Of a stretch of DNA of 64,000 nt, positions 35,280 through 46,449 are shown piece after piece. This DNA comes from Nageia nagi. Its lineage: Eukaryota; Pinophyta. The notes under the pieces were generated by a model. The model saw only the letters and a program-made list of their open reading frames with translations, was not told the origin of the DNA and searched no databases. The translations under genes were made by a program, and so were the position numbers. The number at the start of each line of letters is the position of its first letter. The stretch's first letter is position 1. The stretch lies in the NCBI GenBank assembly GCA_050084985.1, contig JBITNC010000001.1, positions 52,638,001 through 52,702,000 on the forward strand. The letters run 5' to 3'.

Positions 35280-35950
35280 CTATTCCAAACATTTCTTACA
35301 TGGAGGAATAGATCTTTTGAAATTGTAGTACGCTAATAGATTTTCTCCAAGTTTAAGATTTACAACAGGAACAACACATACATAATTTTTTATTTGTTTA
35401 CTCATGAATTCTTCTTTATCATGTGGAAATTCATAATTTTCTACAAATTTGTTATTTTTGGAACTTTTTATGTATCCTGTAATATTTTCATGTACCCTAG
35501 GTCGACCATCAATGTAAATATAATTATTACCTTCAATTGTTGATGAATTTCTACACATGCCATATGTAGACATACAAAAAAATAATCAATTTTATTCATT
35601 CTTGACAAGTGTAAGTTGGCCAACAAAATGGCATCAATGGTGGAATTATCGTATCTAGATGAACTTTCATTGGTGATAATATATGCAAACCCATACTACC
35701 ATCCCATAAAATTTCAAAAAGTTTGATCACATATGATTTACCATAATAAATGAATGGTTCATATGCTCTTGAGAAATGATATTATTCAGGCCATGAATCA
35801 TATGTTCGATGTTCATATGTAAGCCTATATAATTTTAATTCATTGGCTAATAAAATAAAATTATTAGCACCCTCAAATGGTAGCTCAAATAGATCTTGAT
35901 TTGCATGAGTATGTGTAAGCAATATTTGAATTTATTATTGATGGCTTATT
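35280..35950 (-). pseudogene. SET-domain-like coding relic
   Basis: The minus-strand ORF 35573-35280 (97 codons) carries the spacing of the C-terminal half of a SET domain: a Y-I-D-G-R-P segment, N-I-T-G-Y-I, N-K-F-V-E, then V-x-L-K-L-G-E-N-L-L-A-Y-Y and a Cys pair (CKKC) near the end. Protein-like sequence with stops continues upstream to about 35950 (FEILWDGSMG). SET proteins methylate lysines. This fragment lies upstream of the transposase on the same strand, so it could be host sequence captured by the CACTA element. The assignment is tentative. Confidence 0.4.
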
Positions 35951-36324
35951 CTTTTGTTTGTATATATTAAAAAAAGGTGCAATTTAATACAAGGACGAGT
36001 AAAAAAATATGCAAATGGAATAAAAAAATTTGCACTTTTTTTAAACATTTTGCTTTAAATATAAAAAAATTTTGCAAGTTTGCAAACTTTATGAACAATA
36101 TGTTAAGCAAATTTTCTAAAGAAATTGCAACTAACATAAACAATGTTAGTATAAACAAAAAAATAACATCTTGTTATTTTGAAGTAAATGTTCAAAAGAA
36201 AATGCAACATAATCAATCAATATGTTTATAAACAAAACAAAAATATCAAGATGAGAAGGGAGGGGAGGTATACCTTAATGAAGATGTTACCTCATAAATG
36301 GACTAGGAATATCCTTCAAGTAAG

Positions 36325-36412
36325 GCTCTGATACCAATTGAATAAGATTATTGATCTAAGAACTTAGCTTCTGATTTGTGGGTGTAATTAAATCGATTAT
36401 GAATTCACAGTA
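36325..36412 (-). mobile_element. Scrap of an unrelated LTR element: primer site plus LTR edge
   Basis: The minus strand reads TGGTATCAGAGC (36336-36325), a perfect tRNA-Met primer site. Two bases beyond it, a TG/CA-type LTR edge starts at 36339. About 70 bases later the sequence changes to plus-strand gag of copia copy E, so the scrap is truncated by that junction. Confidence 0.6.
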
Positions 36413-39400
36413 TTCATCATATTACAAAGCCTCTCAACCAAGTTTAGTCACTTTGTGATTGTGATTGAGACTAGGTTTGACGATGAAGATAAAGTATTCT
36501 CTTTAGAGAATCTTTTTATACTTCTCTTGAAGCATGAAAATACCATCAATAAGAAGGTGTTGATTTCTTCTCCAAAGTAGGAAAATGTTGCTTTAAATGC
36601 AACTACGACTACTCACTTCAAGAAGAATTTCAAAAATCATAAGACCCCTCATGCTCATACTAGGAGAAATGTGAAGAAGTAATACGATAATCATCATGAT
36701 CACAAAGGCAAGTCAAATAAACTTCATGTACCTAAAAAAATATTTGATGGAAATTGTAACTTTTATAACATCTATGGTCACAAAGAGAACCATTACTTCA
36801 AGAAAAAGAGGGAGGAAAATTGCAAAGGTAAAGATAATGTGAACAACTTCAAAGAAAAGAAGAATAAGAAAAATGCTTATGTTTGTGCTTTTGATTTCAA
36901 GTCTCATACCTTTTCAAATGATTGGGTAGTAAATTCAAGTTGTACTAATCATATGAGCTTTGAAATGAATAAGTTTGAAAATTTTTGCAAACATAGGAAG
37001 TATGTGATAGTAAGAGGTGATAACTCACTGCTAGAAGTTCAAGGGATTGGAAGCATCTTGATGCATGGGAAGGTGATTGAATATTTGCTTTTTTGCCTAA
37101 ATTAGAGATGAATATTTTGTAAGTTATTCAAATTAAAAGAAAGAAATATACCTTTGAGTTCAATTCAAACTCTTGGAGTTTAAGGAAAAGGTTTTCCACC
37201 TTGATAAAAGGATCGATTAAGAATGATCTTTACATAGTTGATTAATTGCCTACTAAGTTGTGTCTTGATTCAAATATTTATTCTAAGGGCAACCTTTGGC
37301 ATCAACATTTAGGAAACCTAAACCATAAGAGTATTCAACTCATGAAGGATCAAGATCTTATGAAAGGATTACCTCATATATCACCCTCCTTTGGCCTTTG
37401 TAAAAATTGCATCTTAGAGAAGATGAAAAAAAAATTATGAAGTACAAGGAAACTAGGGCATATCTACCTTTACAATTGATACACACAAATTTGATGGATC
37501 CATTTCAAACTAAGTCACTTGGAGGAGTATCTTATGTCCTAACTTTTATTGATTACTTTAGTAGAATGACTTTTGGGTATCTACTAGAGCATAAAGATCA
37601 AACCTTTCATATGTTCAAGGAGTCCATGGCCTTAGTTAAAAATCAAACCAATTTGAAGATCAAGATGCTAAGATTGGATAATGGGGGTGAATATATAAGC
37701 AAGAGTTTAATGACTTTTTTGCAAAGCATGGATCAAAAGATAGTCTACTATCCCTTATATTGTCCAACTGAATGGTGTTGCAGAAAGGAAGAATAGGATC
37801 ATAATGGAGATATCTAGATGCATGAAGGGAAATATTTCTACATTTTTATGGGATCAAGCTATTAGCACTACTATCTACACCTTGAATAGGTATCCCATAA
37901 AAGTAGTTGAAAGGAAAAATCCATATGAGGCATGGATAGGAAAGAAATCAGATATTTTTCATCTAAGGATCTGTAGATGTGAAGCTTTGTCCATATTTTT
38001 TAAGAAAAAGAAAGAAGTTATATAATAAGTCAAAAAAATGCATCTTTGTAGGATATGATAGTCAACATAGAGGGTATAGGCTCTACTCTCCTTTAGCAAA
38101 AGCATTTTTTTATTTTAAGGGATGTCAAGTTCAATGAGGTTCCTTGTGGCTCTTCTTCAAATGAAGTATATGAAGACTCTTAGAAAATTCCTACATGGTT
38201 GGATATCTCTTTAGATAAGTTACCTCAAGAACAAAGTTCTCCAACTCAAAAGATAACTAGAAGCATGATTTTGAATAAGTCTCTCCTTGCTAAAATTAAT
38301 AATTATAATAAGCCCTTAATATTTAAGGAGGCATATAAACATGCTTGTTGGATGGATGCCATGAAGTTGGACTATGAGGCGCTTATGAAAAATACAACTT
38401 GGGACTTAGTTCCATATTCATCCTAAAGCATGTAATTGGAAACAAATTGATGTATAAGATCAAGTATAATTTAGAGGGTGAAATTGAGATATATAAGGAA
38501 AGGTTGGTTGCTAAGGGTTTCATTCAAAAGTATGAAGTTTATTATAAGGAAACCTTTACCCCAATAGAAAAGATGGCTATGATCATATTAATCCTTACCC
38601 TTTCTACAACTTGAGGTTGGAAGGTGCTTCAACTTGATGTAAAGAGTGCATTTCTCAATGGTGAATTTGTGTGTAAGCTAAAGAAGTCTTTGTATGGACT
38701 TAAGTAAGCACCAAGAGTATGGCACAAGAAGATTTTAGAGTATTTTGAGACTCTTGGATTCTCCAAATGCTACTCAAATTAATATTTTTATATGTTAAAT
38801 GAATAAAAATACTTAGTCTTAATTCTTCTTCATATAGATGATCTTTTTATCATAGGTAATAATATGATGATCATAAATGAATGTATAACTAAACTTAAGA
38901 TAAAATATGAGATGATTGATCTTGGTCTCTTGCATTACTACCTTGGTATGCAAGCGCATCAATGTAATGATTGTACCTACTTTAGTAAATCCAAATATAT
39001 ATAAGATATTTTGCATAAGTTTGGAATGGAAGAGTGTAAACCTATTACTATTCTAGTTTCTATTAGAATTAAGCTTGAGACTAGCACAAACTCTTAGTTG
39101 GCAGATGCTATAGAGTACATGCAACTTATTGGTAGTCTTATTTATTTGACTATCTCTATGCCAAATATTATCGATACAATGAATATGATGGTAAGGTTTA
39201 TGCACAAGCCTTGTGTTGAGAATATTCATACTACTAAGAATATTTTGAGGTATATTATAAGTACAAAGGATCTTTTTTTCAAGTTTACTAAGTTGGCTTC
39301 TTTTGTTCTCTCACAGTTCTCTGATTTTGACTATTGGGTGACAAAGATGATAGAAAATTCACTTCTACTTGTGTGTTTAATATTGGATTAGATGCTATCT

Positions 39401-39794
39401 TTTTTTCTTCCAAGAAACATCTTATAGTCACTTTCTCCATCATAGAAGCAAAATATAGAGTTATGAATGTTGCAACCCAGGAAGCAATTTAACTTAAGCA
39501 TATTCTAAAAGAAATTGGGTATAAGCAGGTTTGCCCATCTTTTATATCTTCAGATAATTAGTATTTCATTGATTTATTCAAAAACCTTATGTACCATCAA
39601 AGAACAAAACACATTGAAATCCAAGCACATTTAATTAGGGAGAAAGTTTTGGATGGCACTTGTAGCTTTAGTATTTTCCATCAAATAAAAACTTTATTGA
39701 TTTATTCACCAAGCCCCTTTTAGACACTCAATTCTGCAAGCTTCAAGGGTCTTTTAGGCTAGTGAAGTTTTCCTCAAGGGGGAGTGGAGTTTGA
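36413..39794 (+). pseudogene. Decayed gag-pol of copia copy E
   Basis: The gag half has a zinc knuckle with two Cys changed to Tyr (about 36755-36800). The protease motif near 36925 reads W-V-V-N-S-S-C-T-N-H (DSG lost). In the integrase, H-T-N-L-M-D (first Asp lost, near 37485), F-I-D-Y-F-S-R and LRLDNGGEY are present. Reverse transcriptase starts near 38330. About 19 codons between the F-L-N-G block (38655) and V-C-K-L-K-K are deleted in frame, and the active site reads H-I-D-D near 38835. RNase H runs to the end, with F-T-K-P-L before CAAGGGGGAG and TGA 39792-39794. Nothing here could be active. Confidence 0.83.
39775..39784 (+). other. Internal polypurine tract at the end of pol (copy E)
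   Basis: CAAGGGGGAG followed by TGGAGTTTGA, matching copy A's internal tract. It lies about 760 bases before the tract that borders the LTR. Confidence 0.6.
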
Positions 39795-39894
39795 ATTTAT
39801 GTTGAATTCATTTTTGTGATGATAAATTCACCCCTACAAGGATCTTTTGGCTATATAGTGTTGATCTTTGTGTATACTTTTATTTTTATTTCTC

Positions 39895-40065
39895 CATAAG
39901 TGAGGAACTAGTATGTGCATGTTGGCATTATTTAGTTATCCACATGAGATGAACTTATTTGTACATTTTTTAGTTATCCATATGCGAGTAACTAGTATGT
40001 GCATGTTGGCACTATTTAGTTATCCATGTGTGAGGAACTAGTATGCGCATAATTGGATGTATATC
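39895..40065 (+). repeat. 42-46 bp tandem repeat in the 3' untranslated region of copy E
   Basis: Units with TGAGGAACTAGTATGTGCAT and TTTAGTTATCCA recur at 39903, about 39946 (degenerate), 39985 and 40031. Copy A carries related units in reverse (about 4105-4200), so the array belongs to the family's 3' region. Confidence 0.65.
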
Positions 40066-40542
40066 CTATTTTTTTATAATGGTGATCAACATATTCGTTT
40101 CTTATAACTAGGTGACTATGAGTTTTCTTAGCATCTTTGTGATGAATTATAATGCATCATTTGATCAATTTATGGATGGAATTATTTAATTAATTTATCT
40201 TATCTTGATATGAATGTATAATGTATCTAACTCATTTTGTATATGAGCTACTTGTAGATTTCTTCTTGAGATTACAAGTTACTTACCTCAAGTATGCAAG
40301 CTCATGGAGGCTTATCATGTCAACTTCTTATTAAAGACTACTTCTTGTATATTAAAACCATTTATGGTTGATGGTTATTGTATTATAAACCATTTGTTAA
40401 AATGGTTAAGTATTTGAGCCTTATCTAGGATCTATTACTTCTTAAGATGTAAAGTTTTTATCTCCAATTGTATCTATTATGGAGGAGAACTCTCTTATTA
40501 TCTCTATCTCCCTATCTTCTTTACTCTCTATCCAATATTGCA

Positions 40543-40553
40543 TTAAGGGGGAG
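40543..40553 (+). other. Terminal polypurine tract of copy E
   Basis: TTAAGGGGGAG directly before TGTTAGAATT, the LTR start. Confidence 0.8.
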
Positions 40554-40969
40554 TGTTAGAATTTCTAATGCATTATTGTTTGGTATATAATATGTAACTC
40601 ACTTAATTCATCTAAATACTTAAAAGTATTTATAAATATCTTTTAGTATTTAGGAAATTAAATAAGTGTAACTTGACCATTCTTACCTCATGTAAACCTT
40701 GGATGAAAAGGTGAGTTAATATGGAGTTCTCTCCTATAAATAGAGGGCTTGGCCTTGTTTTTTACATACACTTGAATAGAGAAAACTTATATTCATACTT
40801 TTTAGGTTGATAGGATGAGAGAGAGGTTGTAAGCATTGTAAGAATTATTTTTGAGCAATAAAAATCTTGAGTTAAAATGAATTTCTCTCATCCTTGAGAG
40901 GAACCACTATACTTGCTAGCGTCACTTTGTAAATGTGAGTATTTTTGTATTGTTATAGTATGAGTTTCA
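40554..40969 (+). repeat. 3' LTR of copia copy E (416 bp)
   Basis: TGTTAGAATT...GAGTTTCA, with a TATAAATAG box at 40735-40743, 181 bases inside. A decayed version of the family inverted repeat lies around 40610-40665. Confidence 0.75.
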
Positions 40970-41866
40970 TTATGGTTAAGAAGATGATACTTCAAGGTTG
41001 ATATTAGGTGAATGATCCTTCTCTCCTTTCATAACTGGCTTATAATTTTCATCTAATGAGTCTGCATGTTGTGTTTTTAGTTAAACATTCTCTTTTAAAT
41101 GTTCAAAACATTTAGTAATTTCAATTGGACAAAGGGATTTTTGCATACTATAGGAGGTATTTCTCCCTTTATCATTGGTAGGTCATCAACATCATAATAA
41201 TGTATTTTTACAACTTTCCTTCATTTCCATTCTCTATCCTTACAACTTAAACACCCACATAAAATAGATGCCCTAAAATAAAGAGTGATAGCATCATTCT
41301 ATCATATTATATCATTATAAATTATTGGTTCATATCTTGGGAAAGCACATCATGTTGGAAAACACTATGTGGCTACGTTATTCTTTTCCCTTATTGACTT
41401 AGATTATTTAATAAGAATTATCGACATCGAACCTAATTATTAAAATATCAATGCAAATAAAAAATATTTATGGGATTTTATGCTAATTTGAAAAACCAAA
41501 TATAAATTTTATGTTAATTACCTCAATTTATTTATTATCTTCGAGTGGAAAAGATAAGTCCTCACTTGTTTAACCAGGAATAGAGTTATCTTCTTGTAAC
41601 ATTATCCATAATAAAAACTAGTTAAATATTGAACATTGTTTAAATGAGATCTTATATTTCTAATGAAATTTTTATACACATTAATGACATCCATATAACT
41701 CATCCTCATCCATCCTCCTATCATTAGGAATCAATGGTGGTATAATTTCATCCTCATTGGTTGACATATCCATCCTCTTATCGTTAGGAATAAATGGTGG
41801 TATAATGATGTCCTCATCCTCAATATAGGTTGACACATCCACTCTTTTATCATTCCTCATCATCAT
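40970..41866. other. AT-rich spacer with a short coding-type repeat
   Basis: No complete gene. On the minus strand, 41866-41681 is an open frame of 61 codons made of two and a half units of I-P-P-x-I-P-N-D-x-R-x-D spaced 60-69 bases apart. It resembles an acidic low-complexity segment of a larger lost protein; I cannot name it. Confidence 0.4.
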
Positions 41867-41871
41867 ATGGT
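41867..41871 (+). repeat. Target-site duplication, left (element J)
   Basis: ATGGT, identical to 49760-49764 on the other side of the element. Confidence 0.88.
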
Positions 41872-42746
41872 TGTTAACACATAAAAATGATTTTATGCTT
41901 TTAAATCAATAAATTAATGAAATATGCTTAGCCTAACTATATGTCTTGAATGGATTAAAGTGATAATATCAATGTTTGGCTTGAATATGAATATTGCATA
42001 GGTTATCTTGAATATTGCATGAGTTATCTTGAATATTGCATGGTTTATCTTGAGTATTGCATGAATTATCTTGTTTATTGATGTGTTTATCTTAAATCTT
42101 GTGAATTAACCTTATTTATGTGGATGCACGCCGACCTATGGGTGGTATTATCTATTATCTATATAAATAAGGGATCTAATAGTAAGTCCACAATAACAAG
42201 GATACACATGATCCCGTGTATGGTCTTGTAAGTGGCTACCCCTTAAGGTATCTCTTGGTACCGCCTACAAGGCTGTGGTTTGTGTGCTTCCTTACGCGAG
42301 CTCTCCTGACATCTACGATCAATTCTGATATTATACGGCTATCTGAGACATCTATACTGAATTTCTGGACTTAATTGAGAGGTTAAAACCATAGAACGAA
42401 GGCCGTCGGTGCTCCTTTGTGAACGGAAGAACACCATCAGTGCTCTTATACCATTGAAACGGATCGCCCGCGGTCCTCTTTTGGCATCATTGCAGGTCAC
42501 GATGCTGTTGGAAAAGTAGCTCATCATCAGTACATCGCCAATATCTGCATCTTTCATTGTCAGGTATGTTCCATAAGGTAAGTACACAAATTACAGTCTT
42601 GGTTGGTACAATTACATTTCTAAATTGGTTATGTTATTTATTGTTATCTAGAATAAATTGTTATCCGTAGCTTAAATACAGATAACATTGAGTTTGTAGA
42701 TATTTGCCTATTTATTTATTTGCACGCTCAATTTTATTTGTAAACA
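41872..42746 (+). repeat. 5' LTR of element J
   Basis: TGTTAACACATAAAAATG...TTTGTAAACA, inverted TGTT/AACA ends. It contains four GAATATTGCAT-GGTTATCTT units (about 41990-42075) and two copies of the GC-rich palindrome family (about 42385-42480). Confidence 0.93.
42461..42476. repeat. GC-rich palindrome family, LTR copy (representative)
   Basis: GGATCGCCCGCGGTCC preceded by GAAAC. Related copies at 44190, 44389, 46530, 46560, 46591, 47198, 47250 and 49474, plus AGCACC/GGTGCT-type variants at about 42389, 42430, 44161 and 44359. Most are preceded by GAAAA or GAAA. The stem is six bases with a four-base loop. 46591 has GGACTG/CAGTCC, a paired change relative to GGACCG/CGGTCC. Confidence 0.75.
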
Positions 42747-42748
42747 TT

Positions 42749-42766
42749 TGGTGAACCTGACGTGAA
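42749..42766 (+). other. Primer binding site position of element J
   Basis: TGGTGAACCTGACGTGAA starts two bases after the LTR, where the primer site must be. It is not the tRNA-Met type. I cannot say which tRNA it matches without a tRNA set. Confidence 0.55.
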
Positions 42767-42839
42767 CTGCACATCATTATACTAAAACCCTAAAGGTTTT
42801 ACTTAAGACTAACATCTATTTTGTGAAGTGTTTTGAGTA

Positions 42840-44055
42840 ATGGAGCAGCTTAAGTTATTCTTGCGTAGTCTTTCAAAAGGGATTTGGATGAATTATTGGT
42901 AGAAATCAGACATGATGATCCAGAGGGATCCGAAGGAATGCAAAATAGCGCTGAGGGTGACAATAGTAATTTTTAGGCTACTATGGAAGGTATGCAGAGG
43001 CAGATAGACAGATTGGCAAGGAGATCAACACCGCCTAATGATTCTTTCGAATTTGGAAGTCCCTTATGTGATGAGATTCGTAGACACATGCCACCATCCG
43101 ACTACAAAGAGCCAAATTTCAGTAAGTTCAATGGGGAAGGAGACCCAAGAAGACATATACAAGGATTCAAGGATGAGTGTGAACTCAAATTGGTACAGAC
43201 CAAAGATTGCAAGCTAAATTCTTCCCCCAGAGCTTGGAAGGAGACGCCTGAGAATGGTTTTATGCATTACCTGAAGGGTCCATCACATCATTTGAGGAGT
43301 TCAGTAATTTGTTTCTGGAGCAATATAAGCATAACATCAAGAAGGAAGTTATGTTATCAGATTTGTGTGCTATCAAGCAAGACAGTGATGAGCAACTAGA
43401 CAAATTTATTGTAAGGTTTAAGAAGACATGGCAGCAAGTGAAGACCAGATTAACAGAAAAAGAGGTAAATAACATGTTCAAAGAAGCGGTTATATTACCC
43501 TTACAATCATATGTTATCGATTATACACATCTTACATTTTCCAATATGACGTATAATCTGTTAGAGAAAGAAAAAGTCCTTGTGAAGCTAGGGCTTGTAA
43601 AGTATGGTAATAGTGATAAGACAAAAGCAAAGGATAAGAAACCACAATCGCTAAAGAAAGAGAAAGCCGTCCATGTGGCTGAGAAGATAAGTGAGATGAA
43701 GGAAAAGAGATATGTAAGATTTCCCATACCTCCAAGACATATCTTAAAAGACCTTGTGGAAAAAGGGTTATTACAACCTTTACCGAAGCGTGAGGAAGAT
43801 CCAATAGTAGAAAAACCCCATTGGTATAAGGAAGATAGATATTGTGAATATCATCAGACTAAAGGCCATGCTACTAATGGATGTGGAAATCTTAGGGATA
43901 GAATACAGAAGCTCATAGAAGATGGATTCTATGTATGTCCAGCAAAGGGCAAAGATACAGGAGAAGAACAGCAAATTAATATGATCTTTCTTGAAGATGC
44001 TTACGAAGTTAGCCCCGGTGGGAGCTCCAGGCCCTCCGAAAGTATCATTTGGTAG
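42840..44055 (+). pseudogene. Gag of element J, broken by frameshifts
   Basis: The probable start is ATG 42840 (MEQLKLFLRSLSK), followed quickly by a frameshift and a TAG that fits a former CAG near 42975. Open parts are 42983-43399 and 43309-44055 in different frames, with the break around 43216-43300 in the gag core. Recognisable are a P-N-F-S-K-F-N-G-E-G-D-P block, the Retrotrans_gag core SFEEFSNLFLEQYKHNIKKE (near 43290-43350) and an LRDRIQKLIEDG segment after the zinc-binding C-x3-H-...-H-x4-C (about 43848-43893), as in Tat-like gags. It ends at TAG 44053. Gag forms the particle. No pol follows. Confidence 0.82.
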
Positions 44056-44070
44056 ATCGAAATATATATA

Positions 44071-44095
44071 AAAAAAAGGGGGGGGGAAGAAGAGA
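44071..44095 (+). repeat. Purine run after gag (A7-8 G9-10 AAGAAGAG)
   Basis: An uninterrupted purine tract shortly after the gag stop. It could be a second polypurine tract or just a mononucleotide tract; undecided. Confidence 0.5.
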
Positions 44096-44154
44096 AAAGC
44101 TAGCATTTGGTTCAGGTCTCTAATAGACGTCAGGGTCAAGAGATAAGGAAGTCA

Positions 44155-44550
44155 TGACAGGAGCACCGGTGTTGTATTTCATGAGAAAAGGACCGCCGGT
44201 GGTGCTTTTTTAGGGGAAAAACAGAGGAAAGCAAAAGGTACTAATTACTCCCGCAACATGGGAAATCAGAATTTCAGGTCATGTTGTTGATGTTCATTCT
44301 TAAAGATCATGGAACATCAAATTAATGTATCATAAGCACATGTGCAAGAGCAAATAAGGAGCACCGATGTTGTATTTCATGAGAAAAGGACCGCCAGTGG
44401 TGCTCTTTTAGTGGAAAATAGAGGAAAGCAAAAGATTGCAAGTACGTTCGTAATAGGAAAGGTCAGAATTTTAGGTCATATCGTTGGCGTTCGTTCTCAA
44501 GGATCACGGAACATCAAATTCACGCATCACAAGTACATGTACAAAGAACA
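44155..44550 (+). repeat. 198-bp tandem duplication in element J
   Basis: Two copies (about 44155-44352 and 44353-44550) start at AGGAGCACCG and share GTTGTATTTCATGAGAAAAG, GAGGAAAGCAAAAG and GGAACATCAAATT. Each includes one GC-rich palindrome. Confidence 0.8.
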
Positions 44551-44935
44551 AATCAAGTACCAAAGTTTGTGTTTTATATATATCATGATCAAAATGTTTT
44601 TGTTTACAATGCAAACTGGATGAGATTACATAGAATGATTTAGAATCTCCTACTAGACCCCACACCCCCTACACTAGAACTAGTAGCCCTGCTAGATGTG
44701 CCACCCCTGCACCGTGCCTTGTACTTCTCTACACGTGCCTTCTCCTCATCGATCTATCTCTCGACCTGGCGAAGCTGCTCACAGAGGACCTTGATTTCCT
44801 TGTTGGCTGCCTGTAAGTCCTCATAGATACCGGTATAATCCCCTCCTCCAAACCGTAGATGAATATGTAGTTCTCTAATCTCCTCATCCTTCTAACTGAT
44901 TTGGCCATGCAGCTTAGCCATCTCAACCTCAGGAT

Positions 44936-45024
44936 CTATGACATAGCATAAACATATCATGTTAGTTCCTTGCATATTATGAAAAATAGAAAGTCAAAGC
45001 AAAGTAAAAGAGAAAATAGGTTAC
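44936..45024 (-). other. Intron 2 of the antisense PMD gene (89 bp)
   Basis: Minus strand GTAACC at 45024 to CATAG at 44936, T-rich. It separates the acidic exon from the coiled-coil exon, and removing it keeps a protein-like reading across the junction. Confidence 0.6.
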
Positions 45025-46449
45025 CATCATCATCCTCATCGTAGTCTTCATCCTTCTAGTCTGATTTCATCTTATATTCAGGTTCATATTCATCCTGGTC
45101 TAGATCAATCTCCTCATTATCGTCATGACCTGCATCTAGAGACGTGTCACGAGCATATGTAGAACTACTCTCTCCTCCCCATCCTCCCGTGGTGAAGGGA
45201 ATGTCCCATTCGATCTCTGTGTCTCCTGTGTCCTCATCCTCCCCTGCATCATCACCCGTGTCAGCATCATGAATGCCTAGGTGGTGAGGATGGTGTGTTC
45301 TCCACCAGTCTAGGTAGTCCTCTGTGTGATCAGGTCCATCTATGTCATCATCAACATCATAGTCAGAGTCCTCGTTGGGGGACTCCCAGTCTGAGTTCCA
45401 GTCTGATACTGGCTCATAATCCTCTGGGAGGTGCTTGCTATGGTAGTAGCACACCACTATCCTGTAGTCATCCGGTATACCCTGCTGGAGGCTGAACTGA
45501 TGAAGTACCTACTCTGGCCTATACGGCTCCACTAGTGCCCTATGCACCTGTAGGTAGGTAGGGTGTCTCATCCATGTCATCTCCTGTAGGTCTTCTTCCC
45601 ACTCTGGTACACCTCCCTGATAAGGACACCAGTAAATCTGCACCTCCTGTAGTAGGTCAAGTCGCACACACCATCCCTCTAGGTCTATGCTAGGGAAGTC
45701 TGGTACCTCTGTCATCGCCCACTGTTGCCAGGTGGGTGCATCATCCGGCTGGTCTAGGGGCAGTATTATCGGTCTAGAAATAGTGATGTGTTCATAAGCC
45801 CACACCTGCAGTATCATAGAATGAGCCACCTATCTCCCTCCTCTCTCCACCTCTGCAAAGTTATGGAGGTCATGATAAAGTTGTGCCAGTATTGCAGGGC
45901 ATCATGCATATCATTATCTATGTATAACCATGTCCTGAATGATAGGAATCATACCCACTGGGAAGGTATCACTGCTTTTGTTTGGATAGATAATAGCATC
46001 TAGAAGGCAGGCAATGAGGAGCCTCATCTGTAGGTCACCCCGTGCTGGAGGATCCTCTGGCACATGTCTCACTAGGGACACGCCCCTCTTCCTATGATTT
46101 ACTTCGTCTGATCCTATCAGCCATGTAGCCCATACCTTTTCCTGTTCCAAGCTCGAAACAGGAATCATATTCACTAGTTTCCCCCTAATAGGAAGTCTAG
46201 TGATCCTGTAGATATCCTCTAGGGTCATTGTAATCTCACCAGTTGGAAGGTGAAGGTGTTGGAGTTTGGATCCCACCTCTCCATCAAAGCTGTAAGCATG
46301 TTGCGATCATGAAACACATAGTTAGCAAATGCAAGGTAGCTGAATGAAATATCCTCTAGAATGCTTCAGGCTACGTCAGTTTGTGGCCACTGTTGGGCAG
46401 TGGTGAAAGCAGCACTCTTACCGGATGGTCGCATGAGGTATGCACAGTT

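Larger units (their letters stand above)
29552..36240 (-). mobile_element. CACTA (En/Spm-type) transposon remnant
   Basis: The left border begins CACTACAAGAAA (29552-29563), a canonical CACTA terminal motif. Minus-strand coding relics of a TNP2-type transposase and its C-terminal DUF4216-like region follow (34600-30940). I find no matching inverted terminus on the right, where the sequence passes into an old LTR scrap and copia copy E, so the right end is lost or displaced. The right limit given is approximate. Confidence 0.7.
36405..40969 (+). mobile_element. Ty1/copia copy E (plus), 5'-truncated
   Basis: Begins abruptly inside gag (homologous to copy B from about 12810). It continues through protease, integrase, reverse transcriptase and RNase H to 39794, then a 0.75 kb 3' untranslated region, polypurine tract (40543-40553) and 3' LTR (40554-40969). 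The 5' LTR, leader and first half of gag are missing. It is a diverged member of family A-D; its LTR is 416 bp rather than about 495. Confidence 0.83.

Noticed and set aside
43521-44139. Minus-strand ORFs opposite J gag
   Set aside because: Antisense shadows of a Lys/Glu-rich gag segment; Phe/Leu/Ser-rich with no domain.
45295-45495. Plus-strand ORF opposite the acidic PMD exon
   Set aside because: Shadow of the Asp/Glu-rich minus-strand frame.
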